Shown here in pieces: positions 59,232-64,000 of a stretch of DNA of 64,000 nt (the first letter of the stretch is position 1; every line of letters starts with the position of its first letter). The notes beneath the pieces were generated by a model. The model was not told the DNA's origin and searched no databases. It worked only from the letters and a program-made list of their open reading frames with translations. The position numbers and the translations under genes were made by a program. Source of the stretch: Candidatus Tectomicrobia bacterium (GTDB taxonomy: Bacteria; UBA8248); the NCBI GenBank assembly GCA_016192135.1, contig JACPUR010000024.1:1-64000 (forward strand), in the 5' to 3' direction.

Positions 59232-60083
59232 ATGAGCGAGAAAGAATCCCTCCCCCGCGAATCCGCGCCGGCGGCCACGCCCGGCGAGCCGGTGATCGAG
59301 GTGCGCAACCTCGAAACCTATTACGAGGAGCGGCACATCCTCAAGGACGTGAGCTTCGACATCCATAGGGGCGAAATCTTCGTCATCCTGGGAGGCAGCG
59401 GAAGCGGGAAGTCGACGCTTCTCCGGCACATCATCGGGCTGCTCAGGCCCTCGGGCGGGTCCATCAGGGTATTCGGCCAGGAGACGGTGGACATGGGCGA
59501 GGAGGAGTGGGAGAGGCTGCGCCGCCGGATGGGGGTGCTCTTCCAGGGCGGCGCCTTGTTCAATTCGATGACTGTGGGCGACAATGTGGCGCTTCCCCTC
59601 CGGGAGTTCACGGACCTTTCCGAGGCCACCATCGGGATCCAGGTCCGGCTGAAGCTCGGGCTGGTGGACCTGGCTGGGTTCGAGAACCTGCGGCCGGACC
59701 AGCTTTCGGGCGGGATGAAGAAAAGAGCGGGGCTGGCGCGGGCCATCGCCATGGACCCGCAGGTGCTTTTCTTCGATGAGCCCTCGGCCGGGCTGGACCC
59801 CATCGCGGGGGCCGGGCTGGACGAGCTCATCCTCCGGCTCCGCTCCACGTTCGGGATGACGATCGTTGTCGTCACCCACGAGATGGAGAGCGTCAAGAAG
59901 ATCGCGGACCGGGTGCTGATGCTCTTCAAGGGCGAGGCGGTGGCGGTCGGCCGGCTGGAGGAGGTCATGCGGATCGACCATCCGCGGGTCCAGCAGTTCT
60001 TCCAGCGCCAGGCCGACGAGGAGAGGGTGGACCCCAGGCAATACCTGGAGTACCTGACGGCGGGCGGTAGAAGGGAGATTTGA
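59232..60083 (+). CDS. mlaF: MlaF-type ABC transporter ATP-binding protein
   Basis: This encodes 283 aa from ATG 59232, 5 nt after mlaE. It has Walker A GGSGSGKSTLLRHI, the Q-loop FQGGALFNSMTV, the signature LSGGMKKRAGLARA, Walker B VLFFDEPSAGLDP and the H-loop THEMES. The FQGGALFNSMTVGDNVALPL element is typical of MlaF/Ttg2A rather than other ABC ATPases. It powers lipid movement through MlaE and MlaD. The first about 15 residues are an extra Pro/Ala-rich tail. Confidence 0.97.
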   Translation: MSEKESLPRESAPAATPGEPVIEVRNLETYYEERHILKDVSFDIHRGEIFVILGGSGSGKSTLLRHIIGLLRPSGGSIRVFGQETVDMGEEEWERLRRRMGVLFQGGALFNSMTVGDNVALPLREFTDLSEATIGIQVRLKLGLVDLAGFENLRPDQLSGGMKKRAGLARAIAMDPQVLFFDEPSAGLDPIAGAGLDELILRLRSTFGMTIVVVTHEMESVKKIADRVLMLFKGEAVAVGRLEEVMRIDHPRVQQFFQRQADEERVDPRQYLEYLTAGGRREI

Positions 60084-60095
60084 GGGAGTTCAGAA

Positions 60096-61409
60096 ATGCC
60101 CAGGAACAAGTCGCACGAGGTCAAAGTCGGGATTTTTCTGTCCGCCGGGCTCGCCATCTTCGCCGTCTTCGCCATCGTCCTGACCGGCATCGCCGTCTCG
60201 GGGGGTGAAGACCTCTATCGGGTGAAGTTCCGCAATATCGCCGGCCTCGAGAACGGCAGCGTCGTGGCTCTCGGGGGCCTGAAGGTGGGGCGGGTCGATA
60301 GCGTGGGTGTCGCCAAGGACAATCCCTCGATGATGGAGGCGGTGATCCACGTGAAGAAGGGGACCCCCCTCCGCGCGGACAGCAGGGCCGAGATCACCTC
60401 GGTCGGTCTGACGGGCTCGATGTATCTTTCCCTCACCCTCGGCAGCCCGGACGCCCCCATGCTGAAGCCGGGGGCCGCGCTCCGCGGGGTCGAGGCGGCC
60501 AGCTTCCAGGAGGTGATCAACGAGGCGCGCCAGGCGGCCGAGAAGGTGAACAGCATCCTGGGCGGGCTCGGCGAGACGGCCCAGGCCATCGCCAAGGACG
60601 CGCAAGGGCTCATGAGCGACGTGCGGGGGCAGGCCTCCAAGCTGATCTCCACCACCGACCGGGTGCTCGTCCGGGCCGAGAGCATCCTGAGCGCCCGCAA
60701 CGAGCAGAACATCAACCGCTTCCTCAGCGCCGTGTCGCGGGTGGCCGACAGGCTGGAGAAGAACATCGATCCGCTCGTGACCGAGTTCAACGAGACCCTT
60801 CGCATGGCGCGAGCCTCCCTGCGCGAGGTGAACCGAACGGCCGACGCCTACGAGAAGCTGGCGGGCCAGGGCTCGACGCTGGTGGCGGAAATCCACAAGC
60901 GGATCGAGCCCCTCGACCGGCTCCTCCAGACCGAGGCTGCGGCTACGGCCGAGACCATCCGGAATGAGATACGCCAGATCGGCGAGCAGATGCGCCAGAC
61001 GCTCAAGGAGGGCGGGAAGGACTTCGCGAGCGCCGTGGGCGCGGTGGACGGGGTTTCGAGGAAAGTGCAGGAGTTCTTCGAGACCAACCGCCGGGAGCTC
61101 CGGACCATCGTCGTCAACCTGAGCGAAGTGAGCGTACAGGTAAACAAGGTGCTGACCGATCTCGCCGGCGGCAAGAACGGCGACCGCCTGACCGGGGCGG
61201 CCGAAGAGCTCCGGCTGGCTCTTGGCCGCGCCCGTTCTCTGATGACGAACCTCGACGAAACCGTCGCCCGGCATCGCGAGGACGTCGAAACCCTCATTAC
61301 CGATTTGCGCGATATGGCCAGCAACCTGAGCGAGCTGAGCGTCACTTTGCGCGAGCGGCCCTCCCACTTCTTCAAGGGGCCCGCCTCTCCCCGGGAGTTC
61401 CAGGAGTGA
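60096..61409 (+). CDS. mlaD: MCE-domain protein (MlaD-like), long form
   Basis: This encodes 437 aa, about twice the length of E. coli MlaD. An N-terminal membrane helix (11-32, VGIFLSAGLAIFAVFAIVLTG) precedes one MCE domain (about 38-120: YRVKFRNIAGLENGSVVALGGLKVGRVDSV and LTGSMYLSLTLGS). The remaining about 300 residues are long amphipathic helices with heptad character, probably a coiled-coil stalk or tunnel across the periplasm. The last residues (SHFFKGPASPREFQE) are near the end of MCE proteins of this class. Its stop overlaps the lipoprotein GTG. Confidence 0.92.
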   Translation: MPRNKSHEVKVGIFLSAGLAIFAVFAIVLTGIAVSGGEDLYRVKFRNIAGLENGSVVALGGLKVGRVDSVGVAKDNPSMMEAVIHVKKGTPLRADSRAEITSVGLTGSMYLSLTLGSPDAPMLKPGAALRGVEAASFQEVINEARQAAEKVNSILGGLGETAQAIAKDAQGLMSDVRGQASKLISTTDRVLVRAESILSARNEQNINRFLSAVSRVADRLEKNIDPLVTEFNETLRMARASLREVNRTADAYEKLAGQGSTLVAEIHKRIEPLDRLLQTEAAATAETIRNEIRQIGEQMRQTLKEGGKDFASAVGAVDGVSRKVQEFFETNRRELRTIVVNLSEVSVQVNKVLTDLAGGKNGDRLTGAAEELRLALGRARSLMTNLDETVARHREDVETLITDLRDMASNLSELSVTLRERPSHFFKGPASPREFQE

Positions 61410-62083
61410 TTGCCAATCCGAACTGCAAGCCAACCGTTTTTTCGTCGCGCCTCGGGCGCCTCATGGGAGCGACGGCCTGCCTGGCCTTTCTGGCGGCGGG
61501 CTGCGGCGTGGGGACCGCCGATATCCCGGACACTCGCTTCTTCGTGATCGATTACCGCGTGCCGCCTTCCAACCCAGGGACGGGCCAAATGCTCCCCGTG
61601 GTCCTGGGAGTGGAAAGCTTCCGTGCCGATTCCGTCTACCGGACCGACCGAATCGTGTACCGCAAGGTGCCCTACCGGGTGGATTTCTATCCCTACGAGC
61701 GCTGGGGGGCCCGGCCGGACGAATTCGTGACGGACCGGCTCTTGGACCACCTCGCGGCTTCGGGCCGGTTCAAGGATGTGGTCAGGGCCTCGGCGGGGGC
61801 CTCGTACGATTACTTGGTGCGAGGCCGGGTGAAGCGATTCGAGGAAGTGGGATCGTCCAACGGGAAGTTCTCCGCCCTGGCCCAGCTCGATCTGTCCCTC
61901 ATCGACCGGCACACGGGGAAGGTGATCTTTCAGCAGCAGTTCACCCAGTCGACCGAGGCCGGCTCGAAGCCGCCCCAGGGCTTCGTGGAGGCCATGGCGG
62001 AGAATCTGAAGACCCTCTTGGCCGGGGCCACCAAGGAGATCATCGAGGCCGCCAGCCGCCATCAAGGGGCCGCGCGGCCTTGA
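61406..62083 (+). CDS. ABC-transport auxiliary lipoprotein (PqiC/YmbA-like)
   Basis: This encodes 225 aa from GTG 61406, overlapping the mlaD stop (GTGA). A lipoprotein signal ends in LAFLAAGC, with C33 as the lipidated cysteine. The mature part fits the ABC_trans_aux family: RFFVIDYRVPPSN, VVLGVESFRADSVYRTDRIVYR, YERWGARPDEFVTDRLLDHLAASGRF, and FQQQFTQSTEA. In the Pqi system the equivalent lipoprotein sits in the outer membrane and docks the MCE tunnel. MlaA and MlaC are absent here, so the arrangement is closer to Pqi-like bridges. Confidence 0.88.
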   Translation: MIANPNCKPTVFSSRLGRLMGATACLAFLAAGCGVGTADIPDTRFFVIDYRVPPSNPGTGQMLPVVLGVESFRADSVYRTDRIVYRKVPYRVDFYPYERWGARPDEFVTDRLLDHLAASGRFKDVVRASAGASYDYLVRGRVKRFEEVGSSNGKFSALAQLDLSLIDRHTGKVIFQQQFTQSTEAGSKPPQGFVEAMAENLKTLLAGATKEIIEAASRHQGAARP

Positions 62084-62283
62084 CAGGCCGCCCGGGGCGC
62101 CGTAAGAAAAAGGCACAAGGGGCCGATGCCGACTCGAACCATTTCCTGTTTGCTTGCCGCCCGCGACGCCGGGGAGGAAGGCCGCGCCAGACCGAAGCAA
62201 GCGACCGTCCGGTTCAACGGCGGTCGCCGGCGGGCCGGGTGAAGGCTACTCTTTTATCCGGAATGTGACTTCTTGAGGCGAGG

Positions 62284-62841
62284 ATGAGTCCCACGAGGTT
62301 GAAAGCTCCCAGCGTCAAGCTTCCCGCGGAATACGAGGCCGAGTCCCAGCAGAAGCCGCGGGGGATGGACCGACGGCGCTTCCTGAACTACACCGGCTGG
62401 CTCGGGATATTGGGCAGCTTGGCGGTCGGGCTGCTGGGCTTCCTGCGGTTCCTCTTTCCGCGGGTGCTCTTCGAGCCGCCCGCCCAGTTCAAGGCGGGCC
62501 TTCCCTCCGAATACGCCGTGGGGGCCGTGGACACGCGCTTCCTGAACTCGCAGCGGGTGTGGATCGTGCGCGAGGAGCAGGGCTTCTACGCGCTCTCCGC
62601 CGTCTGCACCCATCTGGGGTGCACCCCCGCCTGGCTGGCCACCGAGAACAAGTTCAAGTGCCCCTGCCACGGGAGCGGCTTCCGGCGCAGCGGGGTGAAC
62701 TTCGAGGGCCCGGCGCCCCGGCCGCTCGAGAGGGTGAAGATCTCGCTGGGGGAGGACGGCCAGCTCTTGATCGACAAGGGCAAGATTTTCCGCCAGGAGA
62801 AGGGGGAGTGGACGAGCCCGGACGCATTCCTCATCGCCTAA
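62284..62841 (+). CDS. Rieske 2Fe-2S protein of a cytochrome bc/b6f-type complex
   Basis: This encodes 185 aa from ATG 62284. A twin-arginine motif DRRRFLNYTG (29-38) precedes a membrane anchor (about 36-58), so it is Tat-inserted. The cluster ligands are in CTHLGC (108-113) and CPCHGS (126-131). It accepts electrons from (mena)quinol and passes them to a c-type cytochrome on the periplasmic side. It is followed by the two cytochrome b parts, in the order found in b6f-like and many deep-branching bacterial complexes. Confidence 0.96.
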   Translation: MSPTRLKAPSVKLPAEYEAESQQKPRGMDRRRFLNYTGWLGILGSLAVGLLGFLRFLFPRVLFEPPAQFKAGLPSEYAVGAVDTRFLNSQRVWIVREEQGFYALSAVCTHLGCTPAWLATENKFKCPCHGSGFRRSGVNFEGPAPRPLERVKISLGEDGQLLIDKGKIFRQEKGEWTSPDAFLIA

Positions 62842-62899
62842 TACCGCTTCGGACTGACGACTTAACGCGGGGGCCCTCCCCGGACGACGGAGGACAGGG

Positions 62900-63688
62900 A
62901 TGCCGAGCCTGAAGGAGCGCTTCAACCTGGAGCAGATGAAGCGCAATATCTTGGACTCGCAAGTGTGGCGCTCCATGTTCCGCCACGGGTACGAGGACAC
63001 CCCGCGCAACCGGGTCCTCATGGTGGTGGATAACCTCTGGCTCCACCTCCACCCGACGAAGATCCGCCGCCACGCCATCCGCATCCGCTTCACCTGGTGC
63101 ATGGGCGGCATCACCTTCCTGCTGTTCCTCTACCTGGTGGTGACGGGCGTCGTCCTCATGTTCTATTACCGGCCGGTGGGGGAGTACGCCTACGCCGACA
63201 TGAAGTACCTCGAGTTCGACGCCCCCTTCGGCATGTTCATGCGGAACATGCACCGGTGGGCGGCCCACGCCATGGTCATCACGGTCTGGCTGCACATGCT
63301 CCGGGTGTTCATGACGGGCTCCTACAAGCCCCCCCGGGAGTTCAACTGGGTGGTCGGCGTGATGCTGCTGACGCTGACCCTCCTGCTGAGCTTCACGGGC
63401 TACCTTCTGCCGTGGGACCAGCTCTCCATCTGGGCCGTCACCGTGGGGACCAACATGGCGCGCGCTACGCCCCTGCTCGGGCATGAGGGCCCCTTCGCCG
63501 ATGTCGTCGGCGTGACCCCCCGCTTCGACGCGCGCTCCGCCCTGCTGGGCGGCACCATCGTCGGTCCGCCGACGCTGCTGCGGTTCTACGTGCTGCACTG
63601 CATCGTGATCCCTTTGATCGCCTCCATCCTGATGATGGTGCATTTCTGGCGCATCCGGAAGGACGGCGGGATCTCCGGCCCGCTATAG
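62900..63688 (+). CDS. Cytochrome b N-terminal subunit (b6/PetB-like)
   Basis: This encodes 262 aa from ATG 62900. Four membrane helices hold the haem-ligand histidines in [21 protein letters not shown] and in the late helix [45 protein letters not shown] matches the Qo-site region of cytochrome b. The polypeptide stops after helix D ([12 protein letters not shown]), so the C-terminal half is a separate gene, as in b6f-type complexes. The N-terminal 55 residues are an extra helical extension. Confidence 0.96.
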   Translation: MPSLKERFNLEQMKRNILDSQVWRSMFRHGYEDTPRNRVLMVVDNLWLHLHPTKIRRHAIRIRFTWCMGGITFLLFLYLVVTGVVLMFYYRPVGEYAYADMKYLEFDAPFGMFMRNMHRWAAHAMVITVWLHMLRVFMTGSYKPPREFNWVVGVMLLTLTLLLSFTGYLLPWDQLSIWAVTVGTNMARATPLLGHEGPFADVVGVTPRFDARSALLGGTIVGPPTLLRFYVLHCIVIPLIASILMMVHFWRIRKDGGISGPL

Positions 63689-63716
63689 GTCCGAAGCCGC
63701 TCGGGAGGCTGAAGAA

Positions 63717-64000
63717 GTGGCGAGAGAAGACAAGATCGTCGGGACCTCCGAGGACCTTCCCCGCACGAGCTGGGAGCGGGTGAACGACAAGGTCCATGTC
63801 TGGCCCTACCTGACGCGCCTGGAGTTCATGTGCGCGATCATCGTGACCATCCTCCTCACGGCGTGGTCCATCCTGGTGGACGCCCCGCTGGAGGAGCCCG
63901 CCAACCCCTCGGTGACGCCGAACCCCTCGAAGGCGCCCTGGTACTTCCTGGGCCTCCAGGAGATGCTGGTCTACTTCGACCCCTGGGTCGCGGGCGTGGT
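63717..64000 (+). CDS. Cytochrome b C-terminal subunit (subunit IV-like), truncated by the window end
   Basis: Starting at GTG 63717, with GGGAGG 9 nt upstream, 94 codons are visible. They include a first membrane helix (EFMCAIIVTILLTAWSILVDAPLEEPA) and the signature PNPSKAPWYFLGLQEMLVYFDPW, diagnostic of subunit IV and QcrC-type proteins. The rest of the gene, and any attached cytochrome c domain, lie beyond the window. It completes the split cytochrome b with the preceding gene. Confidence 0.92.
   Translation, partial: MAREDKIVGTSEDLPRTSWERVNDKVHVWPYLTRLEFMCAIIVTILLTAWSILVDAPLEEPANPSVTPNPSKAPWYFLGLQEMLVYFDPWVAGV

Noticed and set aside
1-64000. tRNA or rRNA genes
   Set aside because: The larger intergenic regions were read for cloverleaf or rRNA landmarks and none were found; a dedicated search was not possible.

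Overview
The window is high-GC DNA from a diderm bacterium with an aerobic or microaerobic respiratory chain. Evidence for an outer membrane is an ExbB/ExbD/TonB-type energy module and an Mla-type lipid transporter. Evidence for respiration is a Rieske protein with split cytochrome b, a multihaem cytochrome c, a cytochrome bd-superfamily protein carrying a haem c domain, and ETF. The GC content, the dispersed GTAGGGGC palindromes and the gene mix (nickel-pincer genes, D-2-hydroxyacid dehydrogenases, EamA exporters, M24 and CocE hydrolases) fit an uncultured lineage such as Tectomicrobia or Rokubacteria. That placement is an impression: no rRNA or tRNA gene is present to fix it.

Layout. 1-4.2 kb: end of a DUF1848 gene, a cupin, a membrane-tethered ferredoxin fusion and a receiver-TPR protein. 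4.5-16 kb: a plus-strand run of dapL, folK, a PP-loop ATPase, panC, two very large TPR proteins and an ExbB-ExbD-TonB set. 16-19 kb: a triheme cytochrome c, a MaoC hydratase and an AbrB/Doc toxin-antitoxin pair. 19.3-22.4 kb (minus): larE-larB-larC plus a MoaD/ThiS-like sulfur carrier, all joined by 4-nt overlaps. 22.7-35 kb: hisC, HU, a DEAD-box helicase, a zincin, an M24 peptidase, an EamA exporter, an LDH2-type dehydrogenase, msrP, a low-GC foreign ORF, pgk and an SDR with no YxxxK. 35-40.6 kb: a bd-superfamily cytochrome pair, an LVIVD propeller, a cyclase-like hydrolase and an XRE-S24 repressor. 40.7-46.9 kb: etfBA, mrp, Gfo/Idh and 2-hydroxyacid dehydrogenases and a second EamA exporter. 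47-49.4 kb: a cyclopropane-fatty-acid synthase split into two genes with a flavoprotein between them. 49.5-56 kb: hydrolases, ddl, a second D-2-hydroxyacid dehydrogenase and a CocE hydrolase. 56.3-62.1 kb: a GAF-PP2C / RsbW-like / STAS partner-switch module running directly into mlaE-mlaF-mlaD and a PqiC-type lipoprotein. 62.3 kb to the end: Rieske, cytochrome b and the start of a subunit-IV gene.

The most distinctive systems are: (1) the lar operon with its own ubiquitin-like sulfur carrier and a three-cysteine LarE; (2) the split CFA synthase wrapped around a geranylgeranyl-reductase-like flavoprotein; (3) the serine-phosphorylation partner switch fused to the Mla transporter operon; (4) the bd-superfamily oxidase with a C-terminal haem c; and (5) palindromes with conserved GTAGGGGC arms but differing, still self-complementary, cores. 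No CRISPR array, rRNA, tRNA, insertion sequence or prophage was recognised.
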